From Pseudomonas syringae (lineage in GTDB: Bacteria > Pseudomonadota > Gammaproteobacteria > Pseudomonadales > Pseudomonadaceae): a stretch of 47,332 nt of DNA. The notes beneath the pieces were generated by a model. The model was given only the letters and a program-made list of their open reading frames with translations, had not been told where the DNA came from and did no database searches. Positions 20,688 through 30,235 of this stretch are shown piece by piece. Each line of letters begins with the position of its first letter. The stretch's first letter is position 1. The translations under genes and the position numbers were made by a program. The stretch covers positions 1 to 47,332 of the forward strand of contig NZ_WKCB01000045.1 in NCBI RefSeq assembly GCF_021606685.1, written 5' to 3'.

Positions 20688-21290
20688 ATGCAATTAAATG
20701 TAAATGACGCTCAAGCGATCGAAGTTTCCGAACTGACATTTGGCGGCGAATTCAACGAGACGCTGGTTCACCAAGCAGTCGTGGCCTACATGGCCGGCGG
20801 CCGTCAAGGTAGCAAGCAGCAAAAGACCCGTTCCGACGTACGTGGTGGCGGTAAGCGCCCTTGGCGTCAGAAAGGCACTGGCCGTGCTCGTGCCGGTACT
20901 ATCCGTAGCCCAATCTGGCGTGGCGGCGGTACCACTTTCGCAGCTCGTCCACAGGATCACACTCAGAAGCTCAACAAGAAGATGTATCGCGCAGCACTGC
21001 GCTCCATCCTTGCTGAACTCGTGCGTACTGATCGTCTGGTCGTGGTTCAGGACTTCGCTGTTGAAAGTCCAAAAACCAAAGATCTGCTGGGCAAACTGAA
21101 CAACATGAGCCTGACCGACGTTTTGATCGTGTCTGAAGCTGTTGATCAGAACCTGTACCTGGCTGCTCGCAACCTGCCACACGTTGATGTACGTGACGTG
21201 CAAGGTTCCGATCCAGTTAGTCTGATCGCATACGACAAGGTGTTGATCACCGTGTCGGCCGTGAAGAAATTCGAGGAGCTGCTGGGATGA
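20688..21290 (+). CDS. rplD: 50S ribosomal protein L4
   Basis: L4 lines the peptide exit tunnel. In E. coli it also represses the S10 operon. The 200 residues include the tunnel loop with [23 protein letters not shown], a region where macrolide-resistance changes occur. The motif looks wild type. The stop overlaps the rplW start by 4 bases (ATGA). Confidence 0.98.
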
Positions 21291-21586
21291 ACCAGGAACG
21301 CGTATTTAAAGTTCTGCTTGGCCCGCACGTTTCCGAAAAGGCTACGGTTCTGGCTGACAAGAAAGGCCAGTTCGTTTTCAAGGTTGCAACTGACGCAACC
21401 AAGCTGGAAATCAAGAAGGCCGTCGAAAGCCTGTTCAGCGTGAAAGTAGAGCGTGTTACTACCCTGAATGTTCTGGGTAAGAGCAAGCGCACTGCTCGCG
21501 GTCTGGGCAAGCGTAATGACTGGAAGAAGGCAGTTATCTCCCTTCAGCCAGGCCAAGATCTCGATTTCAGCAGCAGTGCTGAGTAA
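21287..21586 (+). CDS. rplW: 50S ribosomal protein L23
   Basis: L23 sits at the tunnel exit and docks trigger factor and signal recognition particle. It has 99 residues, with [19 protein letters not shown] at the start and the extended loop around [19 protein letters not shown]. It is translationally coupled to rplD by the ATGA overlap. rplB follows after 14 bases. Confidence 0.97.
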
Positions 21587-21600
21587 GGAAGGGGTGCATC

Positions 21601-22425
21601 ATGGCAATCGTTAAATGCAAACCGACTTCCCCTGGCCGCCGTTTTGTGGTCAAGGTGGTCAACCAGGAGCTGCATAAAGGCGCTCCTCACGCACCGCTGC
21701 TCGAGAAAAAATCGAAGTCTGGTGGTCGTAACAACAATGGTCGTATTACCACTCGTCACATCGGTGGTGGCCATAAGCAGCATTATCGTCTGGTCGATTT
21801 CCGTCGCAACGACAAAGATGGCATCTCTGCCACTGTCGAGCGTATCGAATACGATCCAAACCGTACTGCTCACATCGCTCTGCTGCTGTACGCAGATGGC
21901 GAGCGTCGCTACATCATCGCCCCTAAAGGCGTGAGTGCTGGCGACCAGCTGATCGCAGGTGCCCTGGCACCGATCAAGCCGGGCAACGCTTTGCAACTGC
22001 GTAACATTCCAGTTGGTAGCACCGTACACGGCATCGAATTGAAGCCAGGTAAAGGCGCCCAAATCGCTCGTTCCGCTGGTGCTTCGGCTCAGCTGATCGC
22101 TCGTGAAGGTGTCTACGTGACCCTGCGTCTGCGTTCTGGTGAGATGCGTAAAGTGCTGGCTGAATGCCGCGCGACCCTGGGTGAAGTCTCGAACTCCGAG
22201 CACAGCCTGCGTTCGCTGGGTAAAGCTGGTGCCAAACGCTGGCGTGGCGTTCGCCCAACCGTTCGTGGTGTTGCCATGAACCCGGTTGACCACCCACACG
22301 GTGGTGGTGAAGGTCGTACCTCTGGTGGTCGTCATCCGGTATCGCCATGGGGCTTCCCGACTAAGGGCGCGAAGACTCGTGGTAATAAGCGTACCGACAA
22401 AATGATCGTCCGTCGTCGCAAGTAA
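21601..22425 (+). CDS. rplB: 50S ribosomal protein L2
   Basis: L2 is needed for subunit association and peptidyl transfer. The 274 residues begin MAIVKCKPTSPGRR. The C-terminal region contains GVAMNPVDHPHGGGEGR, including the histidine implicated in peptidyl transferase structure. The length and basic C-terminal tail are typical of the family. Confidence 0.98.
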   Translation: MAIVKCKPTSPGRRFVVKVVNQELHKGAPHAPLLEKKSKSGGRNNNGRITTRHIGGGHKQHYRLVDFRRNDKDGISATVERIEYDPNRTAHIALLLYADGERRYIIAPKGVSAGDQLIAGALAPIKPGNALQLRNIPVGSTVHGIELKPGKGAQIARSAGASAQLIAREGVYVTLRLRSGEMRKVLAECRATLGEVSNSEHSLRSLGKAGAKRWRGVRPTVRGVAMNPVDHPHGGGEGRTSGGRHPVSPWGFPTKGAKTRGNKRTDKMIVRRRK

Positions 22426-22441
22426 ATAGAGGGATACGACA

Positions 22442-22717
22442 GTGCCACGTTCTCTGAAAAAAGGTCCTTTTATTGATCTTCACCTACTGAAGAAGATCGA
22501 AGTGGCGGCGGAAAAGAACGATCGCAAACCAGTTAAAACCTGGTCGCGTCGTTCGATGATCCTGCCACAAATGGTCGGTCTGACCATCGCAGTACACAAC
22601 GGTCGTCAACACGTCCCAGTTCTCGTTAACGAAGACATGGTCGGCCACAAACTAGGCGAGTTTGCCGGTACCCGCACTTATCGTGGGCACGTGGCAGACA
22701 AGAAAGCCAAGCGTTAA
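22442..22717 (+). CDS. rpsS: 30S ribosomal protein S19
   Basis: S19 lies in the 30S head next to S13 and forms intersubunit bridge contacts. The 91 residues start at GTG ([17 protein letters not shown]) and include [13 protein letters not shown] and [15 protein letters not shown]. The GTG start is supported by the conserved N terminus. rplV follows after 11 bases. Confidence 0.97.
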
Positions 22718-22728
22718 GGGGTAAGGAA

Positions 22729-23061
22729 ATGGAAGTAGCCGCTAAGTTGTCGGGCGCTCGAATCTCCGCCCAGAAAGCCCGCTTGGTCGCCGACCAGATC
22801 CGCGGGAAGAAGGTGGGCGAAGCGCTCAACCTGTTGGCTTTCAGCAGTAAGAAAGCCGCCGAGATCATGAAGAAAGTGCTGGAGTCGGCCGTAGCCAACG
22901 CCGAGCATAACGAAGGCGCAGACGTTGATGACCTCAAGGTCAGCACCGTTTTCGTCAACGAAGGGCGTTCGCTGAAGCGCATCATGCCACGTGCCAAAGG
23001 CCGTGCTGATCGCATCGTCAAGCGGTCTTGCCATATCACTGTCAAGGTTGCTGACAAGTAA
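22729..23061 (+). CDS. rplV: 50S ribosomal protein L22
   Basis: L22 spans the exit tunnel, and its beta hairpin forms the constriction with L4. The 110 residues include [17 protein letters not shown] and the hairpin sequence [14 protein letters not shown]. Deletions in this hairpin give macrolide resistance in other bacteria; the hairpin here is complete. rpsC starts 13 bases later. Confidence 0.97.
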
Positions 23062-23074
23062 CGGAGTCGAAGAG

Positions 23075-23761
23075 ATGGGTCAGAAAGTACATCCCATTGG
23101 CATTCGCCTGGGAATCGTCAAGGAGCACACCTCCGTCTGGTACGCAGACGGTCGGACTTATGCGGACTATTTGTTCGCTGATCTGAAGGTGCGTGAGTAT
23201 CTCCAAGACAAACTAAAAAGCGCGTCCGTAAGCCGTATCGATATCCATCGTCCGGCGCAAACTGCACGTATCACCATCCACACCGCTCGTCCAGGTATCG
23301 TTATCGGGAAGAAAGGTGAAGATGTTGAGAAACTGCGTCAGGACCTGACCAAGCAAATGGGTGTGCCTGTGCACATCAATATCGAAGAGATCCGTAAGCC
23401 GGAGCTCGACGGTATGCTGGTTGCGCAGAGCGTAGCTCAGCAGCTGGAGCGTCGCGTAATGTTCCGTCGCGCTATGAAGCGCGCCGTACAGAACGCCATG
23501 CGCATTGGTGCCAAAGGCATCAAAATCCAAGTGAGCGGTCGTCTCGGCGGTGCTGAAATCGCACGTACTGAATGGTATCGCGAAGGTCGTGTGCCACTGC
23601 ACACCCTGCGTGCCGACATCGACTATGCCAACTACGAAGCTCACACCACTTACGGTGTGATCGGTGTAAAGGTTTGGATCTTCAAAGGCGAAGTAATTGG
23701 TGGTCGCCAAGAAGAACTGAAACCACAAGCACCAGCGCCTCGTAAAAAAGCTGCTAAGTAA
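23075..23761 (+). CDS. rpsC: 30S ribosomal protein S3
   Basis: S3 is part of the mRNA entry channel and its helicase activity. The ATG at 23075 gives 228 residues starting [14 protein letters not shown] longer frame from 22991 overlaps rplV and is rejected. The KH domain has [14 protein letters not shown], followed by the C-terminal domain with [20 protein letters not shown]. The last residues ([12 protein letters not shown]) form a basic tail. Confidence 0.98.
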
Positions 23762-23773
23762 GGGGTACGCCAA

Positions 23774-24187
23774 ATGTTGCAACCTAAGCGTACGAAGTTC
23801 CGCAAGCAGATGACAGGCCACAACCGTGGTCTGGCTCAGCGCGGTAGCAAAGTCAGCTTCGGCGAGTTCGCGCTGAAGTCTGTAGCTCGTGGTCGTCTCA
23901 CCGCTCGTCAGATCGAGTCAGCGCGTCGTGCTCTGACCCGTCACGTAAAACGTGGCGGCAAGATCTGGATCCGTGTATTCCCGGACAAGCCGATCTCCAA
24001 AAAACCTCTCGAGGTTCGGATGGGTAAAGGTAAGGGTAACGTGGAATACTGGGTAGCCCAGATTCAGCCAGGAAAAGTCCTGTATGAAATCGAGGGTGTT
24101 TCTGAAGAGCTGGCGCGTGAGGCTTTCGCCCTGGCTGCTGCAAAGCTGCCGCTCGCCACCTCCTTTGTTAAACGGACGGTGATGTGA
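23774..24187 (+). CDS. rplP: 50S ribosomal protein L16
   Basis: L16 helps to position tRNA in the A and P sites. The 137 residues start [19 protein letters not shown] and contain [20 protein letters not shown], the region hydroxylated in some bacteria. The stop TGA overlaps the rpmC ATG by one base (TGATG), which implies coupled translation. Confidence 0.97.
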
Positions 24188-24378
24188 TGAAAGCGAATGA
24201 ACTTCGTGAAAAATCCGCACAGCAGCTGAACGAGCAACTGCTCGGCCTGCTGCGCGACCAGTTCAATCTGCGTATGCAGAAAGCAACTGGCCAGTTGGGG
24301 CAGTCTCATCTGCTCTCGCAAGTTAAGCGTGACATCGCTCGCGTGAAGACTGTGCTCAACCAGCAGGCAGGTAAGTGA
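24187..24378 (+). CDS. rpmC: 50S ribosomal protein L29
   Basis: L29 is a small helical protein at the tunnel exit beside L23. The ATG at 24187 gives 63 residues starting [12 protein letters not shown] and ending [14 protein letters not shown] one codon upstream is not needed. It is coupled to rplP by a one-base overlap and to rpsQ by a 2-base gap. Confidence 0.96.
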
Positions 24379-24380
24379 TC

Positions 24381-24647
24381 ATGGCTGAAGCCGAAAAGAC
24401 TGTCCGTACGCTGACTGGCCGTGTTGTCAGCGACAAGATGGACAAAACCATCACCGTTTTGATCGAGCGTCGCGTTAAGCACCCGATCTACGGTAAATAT
24501 GTTAAGCGTTCGACTAAGCTGCACGCGCACGACGAAACCAATCAGTGCCACATCGGCGACAAAGTCACTATTCGTGAAACTCGTCCGCTGGCCAAGACCA
24601 AGTCTTGGGCACTGGTTGATGTTCTCGAACGCGCTGTGGAAGTCTAA
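24381..24647 (+). CDS. rpsQ: 30S ribosomal protein S17
   Basis: S17 is a primary 16S-binding protein of the 30S body. The ATG at 24381 gives 88 residues with GRVVSDKMDKTITVLIERR and KRSTKLHAHDE, an OB-fold protein. A GTG two codons earlier overlaps rpmC and is less likely. It is the last gene of the S10 operon by E. coli convention; no terminator separates it from rplN. Confidence 0.97.
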   Translation: MAEAEKTVRTLTGRVVSDKMDKTITVLIERRVKHPIYGKYVKRSTKLHAHDETNQCHIGDKVTIRETRPLAKTKSWALVDVLERAVEV

Positions 24648-24670
24648 GGACTAGGGGTCGGAGAAATTAT

Positions 24671-25039
24671 ATGATTCAGACTCAATCCATGCTCGATGTG
24701 GCCGATAACAGCGGCGCTCGCCGTGTTATGTGCATCAAGGTGCTGGGTGGCTCCCATCGTCGTTACGCTGGTATCGGTGACATCATCAAAGTTACCGTGA
24801 AGGAAGCAATTCCTCGCGGTAAAGTGAAAAAAGGCCAAGTGATGACTGCTGTTGTAGTCCGCACTCGTCACGGCGTACGCCGTGCTGATGGCTCCATTAT
24901 CCGCTTTGATGGCAACGCTGCTGTTCTTCTGAACAACAAGCAAGAGCCGATCGGCACCCGTATCTTTGGGCCAGTGACCCGTGAACTTCGTACTGAGAAG
25001 TTCATGAAGATCGTCTCGCTCGCCCCAGAAGTGCTGTAA
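24671..25039 (+). CDS. rplN: 50S ribosomal protein L14
   Basis: L14 contacts the 30S subunit in intersubunit bridges and is the binding site of the silencing factor RsfS. The 122 residues start MIQTQSMLDVADNSGARRV, the family signature. It is the first gene of the spc group. With only a 23-base gap after rpsQ and no promoter seen, it is probably read from the S10 promoter. Confidence 0.98.
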   Translation: MIQTQSMLDVADNSGARRVMCIKVLGGSHRRYAGIGDIIKVTVKEAIPRGKVKKGQVMTAVVVRTRHGVRRADGSIIRFDGNAAVLLNNKQEPIGTRIFGPVTRELRTEKFMKIVSLAPEVL

Positions 25040-25050
25040 GGAGATCCGAC

Positions 25051-25365
25051 ATGCAAAAGATTCGTCGTGACGACGAGATCATCGTGATCGCCGGCAAAGA
25101 CAAAGGTAAGCGCGGTAAGGTGCTTAAGGTTCTCGCTAATAACCGTCTGGTTATCGGTGGTCTGAACCTGGTTAAGCGTCATACCAAGCCTAACCCGATG
25201 TCGGGCGTGCAGGGCGGTATCGTCGAGAAAGAAGCTCCGCTGGACGCTTCTAACGTCGCCATCTTCAACGGCGAAACCAACAAGGCTGACCGCGTTGGTT
25301 TCAAAGTAGAAGACGGTAAGAAAATTCGTGTCTTCAAGTCGACCCAAAAAGCGGTTGATGCTTGA
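25051..25365 (+). CDS. rplX: 50S ribosomal protein L24
   Basis: L24 is an early assembly protein with a KOW domain. The 104 residues start MQKIRRDDEIIVIAGKDKGKRG, the KOW motif that binds 23S rRNA. In E. coli, S8 represses the spc operon by binding near the rplX-rplE junction. The 22-base gap here may hold such a site, but I could not identify it by eye. Confidence 0.97.
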   Translation: MQKIRRDDEIIVIAGKDKGKRGKVLKVLANNRLVIGGLNLVKRHTKPNPMSGVQGGIVEKEAPLDASNVAIFNGETNKADRVGFKVEDGKKIRVFKSTQKAVDA

Positions 25366-25387
25366 ACACTGCTAGGTAGATTAGACC

Positions 25388-25927
25388 ATGGCACGACTAC
25401 AAGAGATTTACCGGAAGGAAATCGCCCCTAAGCTTAAGGAAGAACTTAAGCTTGGGAACGTGATGGAAGTTCCGCGCGTTACCAAAATTACCCTGAACAT
25501 GGGTCTGGGCGAAGCGATCGGCGACAAAAAAGTCATCGAGCACGCTGTTGCCGACCTGGAAAAGATCACCGGTCAGAAAGTCGTTGTGACTTACGCTCGG
25601 AAATCCATCGCTGGCTTTAAAGTCCGTGAAGGTTGGCCGATCGGCGTCAAAGTGACTCTGCGCCGTGAGCGTATGTACGAATTCCTGGATCGTCTGCTGT
25701 CGATCTCCCTGCCTCGGGTTCGCGACTTCCGCGGCCTGAATGCCAAGTCCTTCGATGGTCGTGGTAACTACAGCATGGGCGTGAAAGAGCAGATCATCTT
25801 CCCGGAAATCGACTACGACAAGATCGATGCTCTCCGCGGTCTGGACATCACCCTGACCACCACTGCCAAGAACGATGATGAAGGTCGCGCCCTGTTGCGT
25901 GCTTTCAAATTCCCGTTCCGCAACTGA
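25388..25927 (+). CDS. rplE: 50S ribosomal protein L5
   Basis: L5 binds 5S rRNA in the central protuberance and touches the P-site tRNA. The 179 residues are the normal length, with NVMEVPRVTKITLNMGLGEA and GNYSMGVKEQIIFPEIDYDK. rpsN follows after 13 bases with a GGAG site. Confidence 0.98.
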   Translation: MARLQEIYRKEIAPKLKEELKLGNVMEVPRVTKITLNMGLGEAIGDKKVIEHAVADLEKITGQKVVVTYARKSIAGFKVREGWPIGVKVTLRRERMYEFLDRLLSISLPRVRDFRGLNAKSFDGRGNYSMGVKEQIIFPEIDYDKIDALRGLDITLTTTAKNDDEGRALLRAFKFPFRN

Positions 25928-25940
25928 TTGGAGTAGGACC

Positions 25941-26246
25941 ATGGCCAAGATGAGCATGAAAAACCGCGAGCTGAAGCGTCAGCTCACGGTTGCCAAGTAC
26001 GCCAAGAAGCGTGCAGCACTGAAAGCAATCATCGTTGATCTGAACGCAAGTCCAGAAGCACGTTGGGAAGCGACAGTAGCTCTGCAGAAGCAGCCACGTG
26101 ACGCAAGCGCTTCGCGCATGCGTAACCGCTGCCGCCTGACTGGTCGTCCACACGGCGTTTACCGCAAGTTCGGCCTCGGCCGTAACAAACTGCGTGAAGC
26201 GGCAATGCGTGGTGACGTACCAGGTCTGGTTAAAGCCAGCTGGTAA
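25941..26246 (+). CDS. rpsN: 30S ribosomal protein S14 (zinc-independent form)
   Basis: S14 is a late-assembly protein of the 30S head. The ATG at 25941 gives 101 residues, the long form without a CXXC zinc site. The conserved C terminus is RNRCRLTGRPHGVYRKFGLGR. Long frames starting at 25875 overlap rplE and are rejected. A 208-base gap with terminator- and promoter-like signals follows, which is unusual inside the spc operon. Confidence 0.97.
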   Translation: MAKMSMKNRELKRQLTVAKYAKKRAALKAIIVDLNASPEARWEATVALQKQPRDASASRMRNRCRLTGRPHGVYRKFGLGRNKLREAAMRGDVPGLVKASW

Positions 26247-26309
26247 GTACTTTCAACGTCCAGGTGGTCTGAGTCGCAAGATACTGACCGCCGGTGACCT
26301 TGAATCTGG

Positions 26310-26336
26310 AACAAGCCCCTTTTGGGGCTTGTTTCA
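26310..26336 (+). terminator. Terminator-like hairpin inside the spc operon
   Basis: AACAAGCCCC (26310-26319) pairs perfectly with GGGGCTTGTT (26324-26333) around a TTTT loop. The tail TCATTTC is a weak T tract, so termination is probably partial. It lies in the rpsN-rpsH gap and overlaps the -35 region of the next promoter. Confidence 0.6.
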
Positions 26337-26357
26337 TTTCTGGAGTGTGTCTAAAAT
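26329..26357 (+). promoter_or_regulatory. Internal promoter before rpsH
   Basis: TTGTTT (26329-26334) and TAAAAT (26352-26357) are 17 bases apart, predicting a start near 26364 and a leader of about 90 bases before rpsH. The -35 element lies on the descending arm of the preceding hairpin. Confidence 0.55.
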
Positions 26358-26454
26358 ACGCGGCTCGCCTGAGCCCGTGTTTTTTATGCTCGGAGATTCT
26401 CGGCGACATATGTAGCCGCAAGGCTAATTTTTTTGTATTAGGAGCGTCTAGCCC

Positions 26455-26847
26455 ATGAGTATGCAGGACCCGTTAGCGGACATGCTAACTCGTATCCGTA
26501 ATGCCCAGATGGCTGAAAAGTCCGTCGTAAGCATGCCATCTTCCAAGTTGAAGGTAGCTGTTGCCAAAGTCCTGAAAGACGAAGGCTACATTGCGGGTTA
26601 TCAGATCAGCAGCGAAACCAAGCCACTGCTGTCCATCGAGCTGAAGTACTTCGAAGGCCGTTCGGTCATCGAGGAAGTGAAGCGCGTTAGCCGTCCAGGC
26701 CTGCGTCAGTACAAGTCCGCTGAAGATCTGCCGAAAGTTCGTGGCGGTCTGGGCGTGTCTATCGTCTCCACCAACAAAGGTGTGATGACGGATCGTGCTG
26801 CGCGCGCTGCCGGTGTCGGCGGCGAAGTTCTTTGCACTGTGTTCTAA
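26455..26847 (+). CDS. rpsH: 30S ribosomal protein S8
   Basis: S8 organises the 16S central domain. In E. coli it represses spc operon translation. The 130 residues start MSMQDPLADMLTRIRNAQ, with GVSIVSTNKGVMTDRAARAAGVGGEVLC at the C terminus (key residues in the STNKG loop). A start two codons later is possible. The preceding 208-base gap has its own terminator and promoter signals. Confidence 0.97.
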   Translation: MSMQDPLADMLTRIRNAQMAEKSVVSMPSSKLKVAVAKVLKDEGYIAGYQISSETKPLLSIELKYFEGRSVIEEVKRVSRPGLRQYKSAEDLPKVRGGLGVSIVSTNKGVMTDRAARAAGVGGEVLCTVF

Positions 26848-26859
26848 GGGGGGATAAGC

Positions 26860-27393
26860 ATGTCTCGCGTCGCTAAGAACCCCGTTAAGCTGCCAGCCGG
26901 TGTCGAAGTCAAATTCGCAGGCCAACAGCTTTCGGTGAAGGGTGCCAAGGGCACTCTTGAACTGAACATCCATTCGTCCGTTGAGATCGTTGAAGAAGCT
27001 GGTGAGCTGCGTTTCGCTGCTCGCAATGGCGATCAACAAACTCGCGCAATGGCCGGTACCACGCGTGCGTTGGTAAACAACATGGTCCAAGGCGTAAGCC
27101 AAGGCTTCGAGCGTAAGCTCCAGCTGGTCGGTGTTGGTTACAAAGCGCAAGCAAAAGGCACGGTTTTGAACCTGGCCCTTGGCTTCTCGCACCCAGTGGA
27201 TTACGAACTGCCGGAAGGCATCACCGCTGAGACTCCTAGCCAGACCGATATCCTGATCAAGGGCATCGATAAGCAACTGGTAGGTCAAGTGGCTGCTGAG
27301 ATCCGCGACTTCCGTCCACCAGAGCCGTACAAAGGCAAAGGTGTGCGCTACGCGGACGAAGTCGTCCGTCGTAAAGAAGCCAAGAAGAAGTAG
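26860..27393 (+). CDS. rplF: 50S ribosomal protein L6
   Basis: L6 lies near the sarcin-ricin loop at the base of the stalk. The 177 residues start MSRVAKNPVKLPAGVEV. The C-terminal motif RPPEPYKGKGVRYADE is the family signature. It follows rpsH after 12 bases and precedes rplR by 10. Confidence 0.98.
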   Translation: MSRVAKNPVKLPAGVEVKFAGQQLSVKGAKGTLELNIHSSVEIVEEAGELRFAARNGDQQTRAMAGTTRALVNNMVQGVSQGFERKLQLVGVGYKAQAKGTVLNLALGFSHPVDYELPEGITAETPSQTDILIKGIDKQLVGQVAAEIRDFRPPEPYKGKGVRYADEVVRRKEAKKK

Positions 27394-27403
27394 GGCATAG
27401 CAA

Positions 27404-27754
27404 ATGACCGACAAAAAAGTTACTCGACTGCGTCGCGCTCGCAAAGCACGCCTGAAAATGCACGAACTCGAAGTCGTGCGTCTCTGCGTGTTCCGCTCGT
27501 CGCAGCACATCTACGCCCAGGTCATCTCGGCCGACGGCAACAAAGTCCTGGCAAGCGCCTCGACTTTGGATAAAGAACTGCGTGATGGTGCCACTGGCAA
27601 CATCGACGCGGCCACTAAGGTTGGCCAGCTGGTCGCTACGCGTGCTAAGGCCGCCGGCGTCTCGCAAGTGGCTTTCGACCGCTCTGGCTTCAAGTACCAC
27701 GGCCGCGTGAAAGCGCTGGCTGATGCTGCTCGTGAAGCTGGGCTGGAGTTCTAA
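27404..27754 (+). CDS. rplR: 50S ribosomal protein L18
   Basis: L18 binds 5S rRNA together with L5. It has 116 residues with a basic N terminus (KVTRLRRARKARLKM), the RLCVFRSSQHIYAQVI core and the C-terminal FDRSGFKYHGRVKALADAAREAGLEF segment. rpsE starts 3 bases after the stop. Confidence 0.97.
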   Translation: MTDKKVTRLRRARKARLKMHELEVVRLCVFRSSQHIYAQVISADGNKVLASASTLDKELRDGATGNIDAATKVGQLVATRAKAAGVSQVAFDRSGFKYHGRVKALADAAREAGLEF

Positions 27755-27757
27755 GTT

Positions 27758-28258
27758 ATGTCAAATAACGACCAAAAGCGCGACGAAGGCTACATTGAGA
27801 AGCTGGTTCAAGTTAACCGCGTAGCCAAAACCGTTAAAGGCGGCCGTATCTTCACTTTCACCGCGTTGACCGTGGTTGGTGATGGTAAAGGGCGTGTTGG
27901 CTTCGGCCGTGGCAAGTCGCGTGAAGTGCCTGCTGCGATCCAGAAGGCAATGGAAGCTGCTCGTCGCAACATGATCCAAGTTGATCTGAACGGCACCACT
28001 CTGCAGTACGCAATGAAGTCCGCCCATGGCGCTTCGAAGGTGTACATGCAGCCTGCCTCTGAAGGTACCGGTATCATCGCTGGCGGCGCTATGCGTGCTG
28101 TCCTCGAAGTTGCTGGCGTTCAGAACGTTCTGGCCAAGTGCTACGGCTCGACTAACCCGGTAAACGTGGTTCACGCCACTTTCAAAGGTTTGAAAGCTAT
28201 GCAATCTCCTGAGTCCATCGCTGCTAAGCGTGGTCTGACTGTCAAGGAGATCTTCTGA
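27758..28258 (+). CDS. rpsE: 30S ribosomal protein S5
   Basis: S5 takes part in decoding fidelity and mRNA entry. The 166 residues contain the N-terminal double-stranded RNA-binding-like domain with [20 protein letters not shown]. The loop after VAKTVKGG, where spectinomycin-resistance changes occur, is complete. The C-terminal domain has [18 protein letters not shown]. rpmD follows after 2 bases. Confidence 0.98.
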
Positions 28259-28260
28259 TC

Positions 28261-28437
28261 ATGGCTACCGTTAAAGTAACGCTGATCAAAAGCATGACCG
28301 GCCGCATCCCTAACCACAAACTGTGTGTTAAAGGTTTGGGTCTGCGTCGCATCGGTCACACTGTAGAAGTCCAGGATACTCCCGAGAATCGCGGGATGAT
28401 CAACAAGGCTTACTACATGCTGCGTGTAGAGGGTTAA
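28261..28437 (+). CDS. rpmD: 50S ribosomal protein L30
   Basis: L30 is a small 50S protein. Direct translation from the ATG at 28261 gives 58 residues, starting [20 protein letters not shown] and ending [25 protein letters not shown] is the family core. It lies between rpsE and rplO with 2- and 3-base gaps, the standard spc order. Confidence 0.96.
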
Positions 28438-28440
28438 TCG

Positions 28441-28878
28441 ATGAAACTCAATGATCTGAGTCCAGCGCCGGGTTCCCGTCGCGAAAAGCATCGTCCGGGC
28501 CGTGGTATCGGTAGCGGTTTGGGTAAGACTGGTGGCCGTGGCCACAAAGGTCAAACCTCCCGCTCCGGTGGCACCATCGCTCCAGGCTTTGAAGGCGGTC
28601 AACAGCCGCTGCATCGTCGCCTGCCTAAGTTTGGTTTCGTTTCCCTGAAAGCCATGGACCGCGCAGAAGTGCGTTTGTCCGAGTTGGCTAAAGTGGAAGG
28701 CGACATCGTTACTGTGCAGACCCTGAAAGATGCCAACGTGATCAACGTCAACGTACAGCGTGTGAAAATCATGCTGTCCGGTGAAGTGACTCGCGCTGTC
28801 ACTATCGGCAAGGGAATCGGCGCCACCAAAGGTGCGCGTTCGGCTATCGAAGCAGCTGGCGGCAAGTTCGAGGAATAA
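28441..28878 (+). CDS. rplO: 50S ribosomal protein L15
   Basis: L15 is a late-assembly 50S protein. The 145 residues have the glycine- and arginine-rich N terminus (LSPAPGSRREKHRPGRGIGS, then GKTGGRGHKGQ) and the C-terminal globular domain ending AAGGKFEE. Its stop is directly followed by the secY ATG with no gap, so the two are translationally coupled. Confidence 0.97.
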   Translation: MKLNDLSPAPGSRREKHRPGRGIGSGLGKTGGRGHKGQTSRSGGTIAPGFEGGQQPLHRRLPKFGFVSLKAMDRAEVRLSELAKVEGDIVTVQTLKDANVINVNVQRVKIMLSGEVTRAVTIGKGIGATKGARSAIEAAGGKFEE

Positions 28879-30207
28879 ATGGCTAAGCAAGGTGCTCTCT
28901 CAGCGCTCGGCAAAGGCGGTATGTCTGAACTTTGGGCTCGTCTGCGTTTTCTGTTCCTGGCGATTATCGTCTACCGAATAGGCGCACACATCCCGGTTCC
29001 AGGTATCAACCCGGACCGACTCGCAGACCTGTTTCGACAGAATGAGGGGACCATTCTTAGCTTGTTCAACATGTTTTCCGGCGGCGCGCTGGAACGGATG
29101 AGCATCTTTGCACTGGGGATCATGCCGTACATTTCGGCATCGATCATCATGCAACTGATGACCGCCGTCAGCCCGCAGCTGGAGCAGTTGAAGAAGGAAG
29201 GTGAAGCTGGCCGTCGCAAGATTAGCCAGTACACCCGCTACGGCACTGTCATCCTCGCCCTGGTCCAAGCTATCGGCATGTCCGTTGGCCTGGCAGGGCA
29301 GGGTGTTGCGTTCACTGGTGACTTTGGCTTCCATTTCGTCGCGGTATCCACTTTTGTGGCTGGTGCGATGTTTATGATGTGGCTGGGTGAGCAGATTACT
29401 GAGCGTGGTGTTGGCAACGGTATCTCGATGTTGATTTTCGCAGGTATCGTCGCCGGTCTTCCGAGAGCGATCGGGCAGTCTTTCGAGTCTGCACGTCAGG
29501 GTGATATCAATATCTTTGCCCTGGTTGCCATCGGTTTGCTGGCAGTAGCGATTATCGGTTTTGTGGTGTTCATTGAGCGTGGCCAGCGTCGTATTGCTGT
29601 TCACTACGCCAAGCGTCAGCAGGGCCGTAAGGTTTTTGCTGCGCAGACCAGCCACTTGCCGCTGAAAGTGAATATGGCCGGTGTTATCCCGGCAATTTTC
29701 GCGAGCAGCATTTTGCTGTTTCCGGCTTCGTTGGGTACCTGGTTTGGTCAGTCTGAAAATATGGGCTGGCTGCAGGACCTCTCTCAGTCGATCGCTCCTG
29801 GTCAGCCGTTGAATATTCTGCTGTTTAGTGCAGGGATTATTTTCTTCTGCTTCTTCTATACGGCGTTGATGTTCAATCCGAAAGACGTAGCGGAAAACCT
29901 GAAGAAGTCCGGTGCCTTTATTCCGGGCATCCGTCCAGGTGAGCAGTCGGCACGCTACATTGATGGCGTTCTGACTCGTTTGACCCTGTTCGGTGCTCTA
30001 TATATGACGGCCGTGTGCTTGTTGCCCCAGTTCCTGGTGGTTGCAGCAAACGTTCCGTTCTACCTTGGCGGGACCTCGTTGCTGATCGTGGTCGTGGTTG
30101 TGATGGACTTCATGTCCCAAGTACAATCGCACCTCGTTTCGCACCAGTACGAATCCCTGATGAAGAAAGCCAACCTGAAGGGCTACGGCAGCGGCATGTT
30201 GCGCTGA
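28879..30207 (+). CDS. secY: Preprotein translocase subunit SecY
   Basis: SecY is the channel subunit of the SecYEG translocon in the inner membrane. The 442 residues have the ten-helix pattern of hydrophobic segments, with the first helix around [20 protein letters not shown]. Conserved pieces include the plug region and the cytoplasmic loop with [19 protein letters not shown]. Its partner secE is at 3096-3464. Start and stop match the usual Pseudomonas protein. Confidence 0.98.
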
Positions 30208-30235
30208 GTACCCCATAAGGTTCGAGGAGTTGGTG

